DNA of 13,924 bases from Deltaproteobacteria bacterium (GCA_007128675.1 SKWY01000435.1:1-13924); one strand, 5' to 3'; shown: positions 5,125 through 12,992, numbered from the stretch's first letter. The notes: a model not told the origin generated them from the letters alone. Numbers and translations: made by a program.

Positions 5125-7068
5125 ATGGCTTTTCGGCCCATGTTCTGGGTGGCTCTGCTCCTCGGTGGCCTGATGCTGTCAGGTTGTAACTGCAAGCAGG
5201 ATCCGGGCACCGGCAACGGCCCTCCCCCGGAATGCTCGAGCGACCAGGACTGCATCGATGCCCATGACAGCAGGTGGTACTGCCGTAATGGAGAGTGCAT
5301 CAAGGGAGAGAGAAACTGCGAAGACGAAGGAGACGTGGCTTGCTGCCCCGGCCAGACCTGTAGCCGGCACGGAGTCTGCTTGGACAGGTATGACACCTGT
5401 GAGGTCGATGCGGATTGCGATGTGGCGGGTCAACGCTGTCTTCCGCGCATCGTGAACAACAACGAGCAGACGGTATGCACCTTTGCCCTTTGCGAGAATG
5501 GCGCCTGTCCCGACGACCTCGTCTGCTTCGCTGGGTTCTGTATCGGAGAGAATCCGTGCGACGGCGGCTGTCCCCACGGAGAGGCATGCGCTCCCAGCAA
5601 CAATCGGTGTCACCCCGCACCAACATGCGAGCCGACCTGTCCTGAGGGCTCGATCCTTGCCTTTGGAGATCCCCTCAACGTAGACGACGATTGTGACCTC
5701 GACTCGCTTTTCTGCGTGTGCGAGCCCTTGCCCCCACTGATTCCTAGAGACACGGGGCGTCACAGCGCCATCACATATCTACCCGATGGAACGCTGGCGG
5801 TCTCCGCCTACAACGGCGATTACGGAGATCTCGTAGTCGTCTACTTCGACTCCTCTGGAACGCACCTTGGAACCGACTGGGTCGACGGAGTACCAGCAGG
5901 TGCTCCAGCGGTCGCCAACCCGACCGGCCCTCGAGGCGGAGTCGAAGAACCTGGGCCGGATGTGGGCCGTTACACGGGTATCGTTGCCGCCAATGACGGA
6001 ACACTTCACGTCAGCTACTTCGATGTCTCTTCGCAACGTCTCAAGTACGCTCGCCGCACGGATGGTGAATGGACAAACCATGTGGTCGACGAGGAAGGAG
6101 ACGTTGGCCGCTACTCCACGATTGCCCTGGACGGCGCCGGCGTACCGTATATTGCTTACTTCCGCCGGCGTGGAGTGGACGATGATCGCTACGCGACTGC
6201 CTTGAAGGTCGCACAGGCAAACGGCATTGCTCCTTACGGCTCTTCCGACTGGACTACGATCGAAGTCCAGAGATCCGTGGTGAGTCCAACACCTTGTGAT
6301 GGCGGTTGCCCAAGCGGACAGCATTGCGTCAGCGATGGCTCTGATACTGTCTGTCTCCCTTCCGTGTCCGGCTGCGGAGGATGCCCGGAGGGTCAGGTCT
6401 GCGTGGATCTAGGTTCGGGTCCAACATGCCGTTCCCGCCTAAGCACCCTATCCATGGACGACCTTCCAGTCGGCATCGGCCTCTTCCCGTCACTGGTCAT
6501 AGCGGCAGACGGCACCGCGACGGTTGTCTTCTATGATCGTCGCTTCACCCGGCTACGTATCGCTCTCGGCATTGATCCCAGAGCGGAGGAGACTGGACAC
6601 CGGCGTATTTTGCACAGCGTGTTTCGCTCCGATATCGGCCGCTTCCCATCGGCTGCCCTCGATTCGTCGGGTGATTTGATTGTTTCTTACCAACACGCGG
6701 ACCACGGCCACCTCTTGTGGGCCAAAGTGGACCCCGAAGGCAACGTGGTCGACTCGGGTGTCATCGATGATGGAGCGAGAGACGCCATCGAATCGCTGCG
6801 GCTCGTCGGAAATGACAGCTCCCTAGTCATAGCTCCCGATGGCCGATGGATGGTCGCCTACCAAGATGGCACCACGGGCGACCTAGTCGTTGCAATCAGG
6901 GAAGGCGACAGCTGGAGGAAAGAGGTGATCGCATCCGACGGAGCAGCGGGCTTCTGGGCCGATGCAGTTTATGGCGGTGGAAGACTCTATGTCAGCCATG
7001 CCACGGTTCAGGCCTTCCCCAACGCTCCGCTTAGGACGGATCTTAGGCTGGAAGTAGTCAATCCTTGA
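5125..7068 (+). CDS. Cysteine-rich lipoprotein with an interrupted beta-propeller
   Basis: This is a 647-residue protein. Residues 1-20 are a lipoprotein signal, with LSG before Cys21; Asn at +2 suggests outer-membrane sorting. Residues 23-199 carry 27 further cysteines in repeating CxxxxDC, CxxGxC and CPxGxxC patterns like the cysteine-rich repeats of myxobacterial surface proteins. From residue 208 on, at least six repeats follow a pattern like DxGRYxxI..DGTLxVSYFD, at about 208, 279, 326, 450, 503 and 556, with a partial one at 609. They suggest a beta-propeller of the sialidase or YncE kind. A second cysteine block with 8 Cys (391-435) splits the repeats and reuses CDGGCPxGxxC from residue 145. 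No enzymatic site is seen, so adhesion or binding is more likely. ATG 5125 gives a clean signal peptide but lacks a good ribosome site. GTG 5014 has one and would add 37 residues in front. The TPR gene lies 215 bp downstream. Confidence 0.8.
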   Translation: MAFRPMFWVALLLGGLMLSGCNCKQDPGTGNGPPPECSSDQDCIDAHDSRWYCRNGECIKGERNCEDEGDVACCPGQTCSRHGVCLDRYDTCEVDADCDVAGQRCLPRIVNNNEQTVCTFALCENGACPDDLVCFAGFCIGENPCDGGCPHGEACAPSNNRCHPAPTCEPTCPEGSILAFGDPLNVDDDCDLDSLFCVCEPLPPLIPRDTGRHSAITYLPDGTLAVSAYNGDYGDLVVVYFDSSGTHLGTDWVDGVPAGAPAVANPTGPRGGVEEPGPDVGRYTGIVAANDGTLHVSYFDVSSQRLKYARRTDGEWTNHVVDEEGDVGRYSTIALDGAGVPYIAYFRRRGVDDDRYATALKVAQANGIAPYGSSDWTTIEVQRSVVSPTPCDGGCPSGQHCVSDGSDTVCLPSVSGCGGCPEGQVCVDLGSGPTCRSRLSTLSMDDLPVGIGLFPSLVIAADGTATVVFYDRRFTRLRIALGIDPRAEETGHRRILHSVFRSDIGRFPSAALDSSGDLIVSYQHADHGHLLWAKVDPEGNVVDSGVIDDGARDAIESLRLVGNDSSLVIAPDGRWMVAYQDGTTGDLVVAIREGDSWRKEVIASDGAAGFWADAVYGGGRLYVSHATVQAFPNAPLRTDLRLEVVNP

Positions 7069-7283
7069 GAAAGGCAACCAAGAGCCGATACTCGCTGCAG
7101 CCGTGCTCCGAACCAGCAAGTTCGGACAACCGCTTGTGATCCGGGAAATCCAAGGACTCAAGTCGGCTCGAGTATAAGAGTTCATTGATCCATCGCAGGA
7201 ATACACTTGCGACAACTGCTTTTCTTTCTCCCCCGGTTGCACACCAAGGCTCGTTGGCCTACCCATATATGTTGATGAAGAGC
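7069..7283. other. Intergenic region with a perfect 7-bp hairpin
   Basis: TCCGAAC (7107-7113) pairs with GTTCGGA (7120-7126) across a 6-base loop, 38 bases after the lipoprotein stop. It could end that transcript, though no T-tract follows. TATAAG at 7173-7178 is a possible -10 for the next gene, with no convincing -35. The ATT-rich stretch from 7180 to 7283 can be read in frame with the next gene from a TTG at 7185, but that part does not look like protein. Confidence 0.4.
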
Positions 7284-8735
7284 ATGGCAAAGAATGAGGC
7301 GAAATGCCCTCGAGGCAGATCCCCGCGTGTACTTCTCTTGGCCACGTGCCTTCTCTTGCCGACTATTCTCACGGCGGCACCTCCTGGCGACATGGACAAA
7401 GCCCCCTCAGAGAAGACCGAGGAGTCATCCGAAGTCCAATCCACCCCTCCGATAGACGAGCCTTTGGACGCCCAAAGCGATAGCCGGGAAGAAATCTCAC
7501 ACCCAATGGCTGTGCATGGCTGGCAAATCATCTCCAATGACGAACAGCTGGAGAACGCCCTCGAACGAGCCAGGGAAGAAGATCGCTTGCTCCTTCTGCT
7601 GATTCGTTCCAAGTCATGCCTGAATTCGGGCGAGCTCGAAGGAGAGCTGATCTCTCGAGAAGAGCTGCATGAAGAGTCAAGCCGCTTCGTCCGCCTGGCC
7701 CTGGACGTTGATACTCGCATTGGGCTCGAGCTGACTTCGCTGCACCGAGTTCCGATTAGCCCCTTCCTTCTTATATTGAACGAAGATGGAACCGAAGCGG
7801 CGAGACTGGACGGCAAAACGCCCACGGCGGATCTGGTTCGCTCTCTGGGGGCCATCGCAGACGGGAGAGGCACGCTCTCCGAGATGAAACTAGCGGCCTC
7901 TGAAAACCCCTTCGACATTCACCTGGCTTATGAGCTTGGCAGGCAGAACGCCTTGAGGGGCAACGCCATAGAAGCCAAACGGCACTTCGCGAGGATCTTC
8001 GTTTTGCGAAGAAAACTCACTTACTCCCCGAGAACCATCGTCCGAGGTATTGCCGACGTTGGTCGCGTAGGTGATCCCTCCGACTTCGGCCCCGTTCGCT
8101 CGTTGGTGGAGTCCGACCTTGCGGGGCTTCACGAGGAGGTCGACACCCTTATCGCCTCTTCTTACTTTGTTTTGGCTAACCATCTATATCTTTGCCATCG
8201 CAAGGATTACACACAGGCCCTTCGCTTGCTGGAAGAGCTTCGTCGTCGCTTCCCAGACAGCCCGGAAGCTAGACGAGCAGGACTTTCATTGGCCATGGTC
8301 CACCATAGGCTCGGATCCACTACCAATTCGCGAGACGAAATGTCCCGGTTTCTGTCGGATAGCGCTAGAGATCCCAGGGCTATCGCGCAGGCTTTTCTAA
8401 CAGCCGCCGAGATCGATCCCCTTCGCGCTCTCGTGATGGAAACAATCGACGTTCATCTCGAGCGGCATCATGACAGCGCCCGGTTGTGGGCTGCCGCCGC
8501 CCGGCTGCTTGAAGTCGAAGGAGACATCACGAGCGCCGTGGCGGCAGCTCGTCGAGCCAGTGACCTGAATCCCGAGTCTAACTGGCAGAAGCGAGAACTT
8601 GCGAGGCTCGAAGACGAGCTTTCCGAGCTGAACGATGAATCCTCGCCCCTGGAAGAGGACTCCAAGGAGAACGACAGTAAGCCCGAGGCCTCTTCTCGGT
8701 TGAGAAACGACGGCTGCTCAATCAATCAGTTATAG
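7284..8735 (+). CDS. Exported thioredoxin-like (CXXS) protein with TPR-like helices
   Basis: This is a 483-residue protein. Residues 1-31 form a signal peptide (Arg-rich n-region, core LLLATCLLLPTILTA), and residues 33-75 are acidic and disordered. About 80-195 fits a thioredoxin fold of the Thioredoxin_7/DUF255 sort. The active-site segment is SKSCLNSGELE, so Cys112 is followed by Ser115 instead of a second Cys, and the cis-Pro region is VPISPFLLIL. Residues 210-440 are paired helices of TPR type, such as DYTQALRLLEELRRRFPDSP and DITSAVAAARRASDLNPES. The C-terminus is again acidic. I infer a periplasmic scaffold with a one-cysteine or non-redox thioredoxin domain. Starts at 7269, 7275 and 7284 are all ATG; 7284 gives the best signal peptide, but none has a strong ribosome site. 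It overlaps the FHA gene end by 10 bp, tail to tail. Confidence 0.75.
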   Translation: MAKNEAKCPRGRSPRVLLLATCLLLPTILTAAPPGDMDKAPSEKTEESSEVQSTPPIDEPLDAQSDSREEISHPMAVHGWQIISNDEQLENALERAREEDRLLLLLIRSKSCLNSGELEGELISREELHEESSRFVRLALDVDTRIGLELTSLHRVPISPFLLILNEDGTEAARLDGKTPTADLVRSLGAIADGRGTLSEMKLAASENPFDIHLAYELGRQNALRGNAIEAKRHFARIFVLRRKLTYSPRTIVRGIADVGRVGDPSDFGPVRSLVESDLAGLHEEVDTLIASSYFVLANHLYLCHRKDYTQALRLLEELRRRFPDSPEARRAGLSLAMVHHRLGSTTNSRDEMSRFLSDSARDPRAIAQAFLTAAEIDPLRALVMETIDVHLERHHDSARLWAAAARLLEVEGDITSAVAAARRASDLNPESNWQKRELARLEDELSELNDESSPLEEDSKENDSKPEASSRLRNDGCSINQL

Positions 8736-10120
8736 GTCTGCAGCCACAACTGAATGCTTCTGTTTCTGTAGTCGGTCTCGTCCGGGAAATGCTCCATGAT
8801 CATCATCAAGGTACCCCTGGCCTTTTCCCATTCCCTAAACCTCTCGTATCGCTGAGCCTGGAAAGTTAGGCGCCGGTACAGCTGGTCGAGCTCACGGTTG
8901 CATTCTCGCAATCGAGCATCGGCCTCGTCATATAGAGGTGGTTTCGCCTCGACTCTCTCGAGATAGTCCTTTGCCTCGCCGTAGTAGCGACAAGCCTCGT
9001 ATAGATTTCCGGGACCAATTGACCGATTTCGCCAACGACGCTCGGCTAGAGCGAATCTTTCTTCAGCTCGACGCGGATCGGGCGCTGGAAGGGGCTCTTC
9101 GCTGATCCAAAGATTGCGAATACCCCAAGTTGCGGGAGGACGTGCTCCCGGGTTTTTGACTTGATCGAACACGATGGTGTTCATGCTGTTCTCGATGAGG
9201 CCATCAAGAGGCAAGGTGATGCGAATATCTGGCACCCAAGTCTCGATTGCTATTGGGGCATAGCCGACAAGCCGTTCGTCGTTGAGCCTTATCTCCACCT
9301 CGTTCTCACTGTCGATGAAGCCTGCATCAAAGGTAACCGTCACACGGCCGTCCGCATACGAGAAGGAGAAGGACAAATCGGATCGAGCTTGATGGGTCAC
9401 CCCCTGGGCGCCATAACCGAATGTCCAGTCCCTTGCCTCGAACTCGAACGGAACGACCATCCCGCTAAGATCGCGCTCACCGATGACAGGCTCATCACCG
9501 CTTACCGCGAAGACGCCAACGACAAGAAGCAACCCGATGACTCCAGCACCGATATGGAGGATACGGCGGCGCTGCGGTGGCAAGCCCGCGTGCCACAGCT
9601 TGAACCGTCCCATTGGTGTCGAAGCGGCCTTCCGGACCCTGAAGCGGTCTCGCGCGGAGCCACCACCAGAGAGAGCCATCGCACCAGCGGCTCCTCTACC
9701 CCCACGCCTAGTGGTCATCTCGACCCCGGCCGATCCAGACAATCCGCCACTGGGCTGAATAGAACGAGCGGCGGAAGCTGGAGTCGAGGGACTCGTCCGC
9801 GGCCGTCTCGCCGGCAGGTTTCGCGAAGCAGCTTGTTCCTGGAACTCGAAAACCATCCGCCCTACTTGGATGCTATCTCCCGCCGATAGCACGTCGGAGT
9901 CTATCCGCTCTCCATTCAGATAGGTTCCGTTGGAGCTTCCTAGATCCTTGAGCACATGACAGCCGTCACCTTCAACGATGGTGAAGTGCTTTCGTGACAC
10001 ATCCGGATCGTGAAGGACTACGTCATTGTCGGCCACCCTACCGAAGCTAACCTCCGGTTCATCGAACCGAAGGGTCTCTCCAGCACCATGCCCTTCCCGG
10101 ATCAAAAGAGAGAAGCCCAT
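8726..10120 (-). CDS. FHA-domain transmembrane protein of the Tad operon
   Basis: This is a 464-residue protein. Residues 1-95 are a complete FHA domain with all phosphothreonine-binding landmarks: Gly27-Arg28, Ser42-Arg43, His45, and SSNGTYLNG at 62-70. A low-complexity Pro/Ser/Arg/Gly linker follows (97-180), then one transmembrane helix at about 187-207. Next come a beta-rich region (221-340, ending near TWGIRNLWIS) and a helical TPR-like tail (350-464). The order puts the FHA domain in the cytoplasm and the rest outside. The gene starts 21 bp after tadC, so it is very likely part of the pilus operon. FHA proteins are known in Tad and secretion loci, where they may read Ser/Thr-kinase signals. 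Fold and topology resemble the ring proteins of type III secretion (SctD), but no homology is claimed. The ribosome site before ATG 10120 is weak, which fits coupling to tadC. Confidence 0.88.
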   Translation of the reverse strand: MGFSLLIREGHGAGETLRFDEPEVSFGRVADNDVVLHDPDVSRKHFTIVEGDGCHVLKDLGSSNGTYLNGERIDSDVLSAGDSIQVGRMVFEFQEQAASRNLPARRPRTSPSTPASAARSIQPSGGLSGSAGVEMTTRRGGRGAAGAMALSGGGSARDRFRVRKAASTPMGRFKLWHAGLPPQRRRILHIGAGVIGLLLVVGVFAVSGDEPVIGERDLSGMVVPFEFEARDWTFGYGAQGVTHQARSDLSFSFSYADGRVTVTFDAGFIDSENEVEIRLNDERLVGYAPIAIETWVPDIRITLPLDGLIENSMNTIVFDQVKNPGARPPATWGIRNLWISEEPLPAPDPRRAEERFALAERRWRNRSIGPGNLYEACRYYGEAKDYLERVEAKPPLYDEADARLRECNRELDQLYRRLTFQAQRYERFREWEKARGTLMMIMEHFPDETDYRNRSIQLWLQTYN

Positions 10121-10141
10121 CTTGTTTGCTAAACCCGCTGA

Positions 10142-11020
10142 TTAAACCGATCCAGAGACGAACTGGTAGATAATCGGTGCAAATAGAACAATGAACACCG
10201 TTGGGAAGATGCAAGCGACCAATGGGAAGAGCATCTTCACGGGAGCTTCGTTGGCAAGCTTCTCCGCTCGCTGGCTACGCTCGATTCGAAGCTGAGTCGA
10301 TTGAATACGCAGTACCTTCCCGAGGCTTGTGCCCATCCGGTCAGCCTGTATCAAGGCTGTCACGAACTGAGTAAGAGAAGGCAGATCCACCCTGTACATC
10401 ATGGACTTCAAGGCTTCCTCGCGAGTCTTCCCCATCTTCAGTTGCTTCAGGACCAGGCCGAACTCGTCTTGCAGAGCCCCGGGCTTGCCCTTCTGTACCA
10501 CCTTGCCCAGTGCACCTGTGAAGTCCAGACCTGCCTCGACCGACAAGGTCAGTAGATCGAGATTATAAGGAAGGGCGCGAGTTATCTGGTGGTGCCGCTT
10601 CACTACTTGATCGCGCAGCCAAATGCGTGGGTAGAAGTAGCCAATCAAGGCCAATACCAGGACTAGGACCGGTGTCCAGCCCATCATGGCGACCACATAG
10701 ATCCCCAGTACCACCCCACCAATAGCCGCCAAAACTTGAAGACTGATGACCTCTTCCGGCTTCAGATCCGATGGGTCCCCAGCCTTGATCAACTGATGCC
10801 GGAGACTTGCTTCCACGCTCTCGGACATAAAGCGCCGAACGACCACGCCGAGCTTGTTCAGAAGCACGCGTCGAGTGGCCCCCAACAAAGAGGCCTCGCG
10901 TTGCTCTCCGACCTCCTCGAAAAACCGCTTGAGAAAAGCTTCGTATACCCCGACCACCAAGAGAAAGACCGCCCCTAGCGCCATGAGCACCGCGGCCCCA
11001 TGCGAAATAGGAGCTAGCAT
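10142..11020 (-). CDS. tadC: Tad pilus inner-membrane platform protein TadC
   Basis: This is a 292-residue membrane protein with one T2SSF domain. Hydrophobic segments lie at about 9-27, 97-130 (two helices) and 262-287. Between them is the cytoplasmic four-helix bundle, with LPYNLDLLTLSVEAGLDF at its start and MGTSLGKVLRIQ near its end, followed by the typical NEAPVKMLFPLVACIFPTVF. TadC pairs with TadB as the platform on which the TadA ATPase drives Flp pilus assembly. ATG 11020 is chosen because GAGG (11026-11029) stands 5 bases upstream and a membrane helix follows at once. The longer TTG reading from 11053 lacks this support. The start overlaps a possible small ORF by 7 bp. TadC is named over TadB by position after the first T2SSF gene and by the KMLFPL ending. 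Confidence 0.9.
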   Translation of the reverse strand: MLAPISHGAAVLMALGAVFLLVVGVYEAFLKRFFEEVGEQREASLLGATRRVLLNKLGVVVRRFMSESVEASLRHQLIKAGDPSDLKPEEVISLQVLAAIGGVVLGIYVVAMMGWTPVLVLVLALIGYFYPRIWLRDQVVKRHHQITRALPYNLDLLTLSVEAGLDFTGALGKVVQKGKPGALQDEFGLVLKQLKMGKTREEALKSMMYRVDLPSLTQFVTALIQADRMGTSLGKVLRIQSTQLRIERSQRAEKLANEAPVKMLFPLVACIFPTVFIVLFAPIIYQFVSGSV

Positions 11021-11223
11021 GAGGACCTCGACATGGCAGGCCCACCCAAACAATCACAGCTTGGCAACCGCGGATTAGAAGACTGCGGCACATACCCATG
11101 CAAAACAAAGCTAGCAAGCCCACCTAGAGCAACGTGATCGAAAAACGACAAAGCGCATGCGCCCACCACCCCCACGAGGGGCTGATCTGAAGTCGCAATC
11201 GACTCTCTTGGGCTCGCTATCAT
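11014..11223 (-). CDS. Possible 69-residue small protein coupled between tadB and tadC
   Basis: The ORF fills nearly all of the 213-bp gap between tadB and tadC. ATG 11223 lies 10 bp past the tadB stop and has GAGG, overlapping that stop, at 8-base spacing. The TAG at its end overlaps the tadC start within ATGCTAG. This is the geometry of translational coupling. The product has a moderately hydrophobic stretch (about 16-45, with VVGACALSFFDHVALGGLAS) and a Ser/Pro/Cys-containing tail. Against it, codon use is less biased than in tadB or tadC (by my count about 39 of 70 codons end in G or C), and I recognise no family. It may be real, or only an open stretch kept to couple tadC. Confidence 0.33.
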   Translation of the reverse strand: MIASPRESIATSDQPLVGVVGACALSFFDHVALGGLASFVLHGYVPQSSNPRLPSCDCLGGPAMSRSSC

Positions 11224-11233
11224 TGCGTAGGCC

Positions 11234-12076
11234 TCATACGTCGATGTTCACGATCTTGCGAATGAGAAGCATGCCAATACCAACGAGAACCATAACGCTG
11301 ACGACGACTATCACTCCAAACCAGCTTGCGAGCATGGGCTCCATGAGATCTGGTCGCATGTAGTTCAAGACGACACCAAGGAAGGCGGGCATCAGGGCAA
11401 CAATCCAGCCCTGCAACTTTCCCTGGCTGGTCAGAGCGTCAATCTTTCCTTCGATTCTGAACCGCTCGCGAATCGTCATACCAATCGTTTCGAACATCTC
11501 GGCCATGTTTCCACCGAGCTGGCGAGCAATATTTGTGGAAGTAACCACGAGATCCAGATCGTCGGACTTGACTCGAGCAGCCATGTTGATGAGCGCATCT
11601 TCCAGCGGCACCCCCAGCTTGACCTCCTTGACGAATAGGCCGAACTCCTGACCCAGCGGGTTTGGCGCTTCACGGGAGACGTGCTCAATCGCCTGTGGAA
11701 AGGTGAGGCCCGCCTTGAAGGCATTGGCCATGGCCTGAAGTGCGTCGACGAGCTGAGTATTGAAGGTGCGAAGCCTGTTCTTTCTGTAGCGGCGAACCAG
11801 GAGAATGGGGGTCAAGAAGCCCGCTACACCTAGGGCAAGAGTTACCACCCACCCAAAGAATAGAAAGCCGATGAGCACCAACATCGACATCAAGCAAACG
11901 GAGAGCACGAAGAGCGAGCGGGCATCTATGAACATCATTATGTCGTTGATGTCCTGCAGATCCTGGACGACGTACCGCTCGCGATACTGCTCCAAAGCCC
12001 GATAGAACACCGAGGAGATCACCAAGGTGAAAAAGAAGACCGCCCCGGCCGCGAATAGGAAGACGAGCAAGGACAT
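11234..12076 (-). CDS. tadB: Tad pilus inner-membrane platform protein TadB
   Basis: This is a 280-residue protein with one T2SSF domain. Helices lie at about 3-25, 55-95 (two), 222-240 and 250-272. The cytoplasmic bundle carries the family phrases FNTQLVDALQAMANAFKAGL, TFPQAIEHVSREAPNPLGQE, DLDLVVTSTNIARQLGGNMA and KIDALTSQGKLQGWI, which match TadB closely. With TadC it forms the inner-membrane platform of the Tad machine. The start is clear: GGAG (12086-12089) overlaps the end of cpaB, 9 bases before ATG 12076, and the gap to the cpaB stop is only 6 bp, so the two are translated together. In most tad loci tadA precedes tadB; here cpaB does. Confidence 0.95.
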   Translation of the reverse strand: MSLLVFLFAAGAVFFFTLVISSVFYRALEQYRERYVVQDLQDINDIMMFIDARSLFVLSVCLMSMLVLIGFLFFGWVVTLALGVAGFLTPILLVRRYRKNRLRTFNTQLVDALQAMANAFKAGLTFPQAIEHVSREAPNPLGQEFGLFVKEVKLGVPLEDALINMAARVKSDDLDLVVTSTNIARQLGGNMAEMFETIGMTIRERFRIEGKIDALTSQGKLQGWIVALMPAFLGVVLNYMRPDLMEPMLASWFGVIVVVSVMVLVGIGMLLIRKIVNIDV

Positions 12077-12082
12077 GGTGCG

Positions 12083-12892
12083 CTACTCCACGCCTCCAGC
12101 TCCACTGCCCATTCCCCGGATGACCTGTATCGTCTGAAGACGCCTTCGCTCCAGCGCCTGCGTCCGTTCTCCCGTCAGAAGAGTAGTGATCGAGGTCCGC
12201 CCTGTGTCGTCCTTCAGGTCCATGTCCTCCGGATTTCGCAAGGTCAGAGTCAGGGTGCCAAGCTCGGATGCCAAGGTAAGAATCTCCGCCTCCTCCGGGA
12301 GGGCCAGCAGAGAGACGTTGTTGTACCGCCGCTCACTGTCGGACAGAAGGTTGATGTTGGTAGAGCCCGTGATGTTGCCCGTCGCCAGCACAATCATGTT
12401 CTGAAGCAGAGTGACCGTCATCATCTCTCGATCGTTGGGATCACGAAAGGTTCCCAGGACATCCACGTGATCGTTCGGTCTGACCCAGCCCCCTACCGCT
12501 TGAACTTCATCCACGGCGACCGTCACTGCTCTCCCCATCTTTTGGACCATATGTGAGAGCATTTCGGTACCACGGGTGCTCTCGAAATGAGACCAGAGAA
12601 CGGGGTCTCCGTGCTGCAGGGGGACCATGACCTTTTGTCCCACGACGTAGTTCACCGAGTCTGGGCGAACGACCGACCCCGTGACGAACTGCTCCGGGAT
12701 CGGCTGCTGCTGAATCATGTCCATGCTCAAGGTCGTCCCCTCGGCGACATCGCGCGAGGCCGTGACGACGTAAACGAGCTCCCACCCACTCTGCGCCTTC
12801 CTTCGCTCTCCTTCCACGGCTGCGTAGAAGAAGATCCCGGCAAAGCCAGCAAGGACGACGGCGATAACCAGGGGTACCCTACCTTTGAGCAT
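12083..12892 (-). CDS. cpaB: Flp pilus assembly protein CpaB/RcpC
   Basis: This is a 269-residue protein with an N-terminal signal-anchor helix (5-25). A SAF-type domain follows at about 40-105 (TASRDVAEGTTLSMDMI, then VVGQKVMVPLQHGDPV). The RcpC/CpaB core comes next: RAVTVAVDEVQAVGGWVRPN with DHVDVLGTF, LLQNMIVLATG, and LALPEEAEILTLASELGTLT before LTLRNPEDMD. CpaB is a periplasmic part of the Tad outer-membrane secretin complex and may touch peptidoglycan. GAGGAG (12899-12904) with 6-base spacing fixes the ATG. It is followed directly by tadB instead of the usual cpaC secretin gene. Assignment is firm from the motif order and context. Confidence 0.95.
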   Translation of the reverse strand: MLKGRVPLVIAVVLAGFAGIFFYAAVEGERRKAQSGWELVYVVTASRDVAEGTTLSMDMIQQQPIPEQFVTGSVVRPDSVNYVVGQKVMVPLQHGDPVLWSHFESTRGTEMLSHMVQKMGRAVTVAVDEVQAVGGWVRPNDHVDVLGTFRDPNDREMMTVTLLQNMIVLATGNITGSTNINLLSDSERRYNNVSLLALPEEAEILTLASELGTLTLTLRNPEDMDLKDDTGRTSITTLLTGERTQALERRRLQTIQVIRGMGSGAGGVE

Positions 12893-12992
12893 GAATCGCT
12901 CCTCTTTTCCCGATGTGGCTTGTGGCCCCGGTCCCGGGACCCGCTATCTATGAACTATACAGGAAAGCTCCAGTATGCTGGACCCAGAAAAA
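12893..12992 (-). promoter_or_regulatory. Intercistronic region before cpaB with a strong ribosome site
   Basis: This 100-base gap holds GAGGAG at 12899-12904 for cpaB, and a small hairpin TCCAG/CTGGA (12969-12973 and 12978-12982, 4-base loop). On the minus strand TATAGT near 12950-12955 could be a -10 box, without a good -35. An extra promoter for cpaB onward is possible but not shown. Confidence 0.3.

Noticed and set aside
5779..6324. 181-codon ORF antisense to the cysteine-rich lipoprotein gene
   Set aside because: It lies wholly inside a gene with clear repeats and shows no family pattern of its own.
7185..7268. N-terminal extension of the thioredoxin-TPR protein from TTG 7185
   Set aside because: It would bury the signal peptide behind 33 residues and has no ribosome site.
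8712..8745. GGCTGC/GCAGCC stem around the two overlapping stop codons as a terminator
   Set aside because: The 22-base loop is long, a competing CAGTT/AACTG pairing exists, and there is no T-tract on either strand.
10563..11123. 186-codon minus-strand ORF in another frame over tadC
   Set aside because: Its Gly/Arg-rich product has no domain, while the overlapped frame is an unmistakable T2SSF protein.
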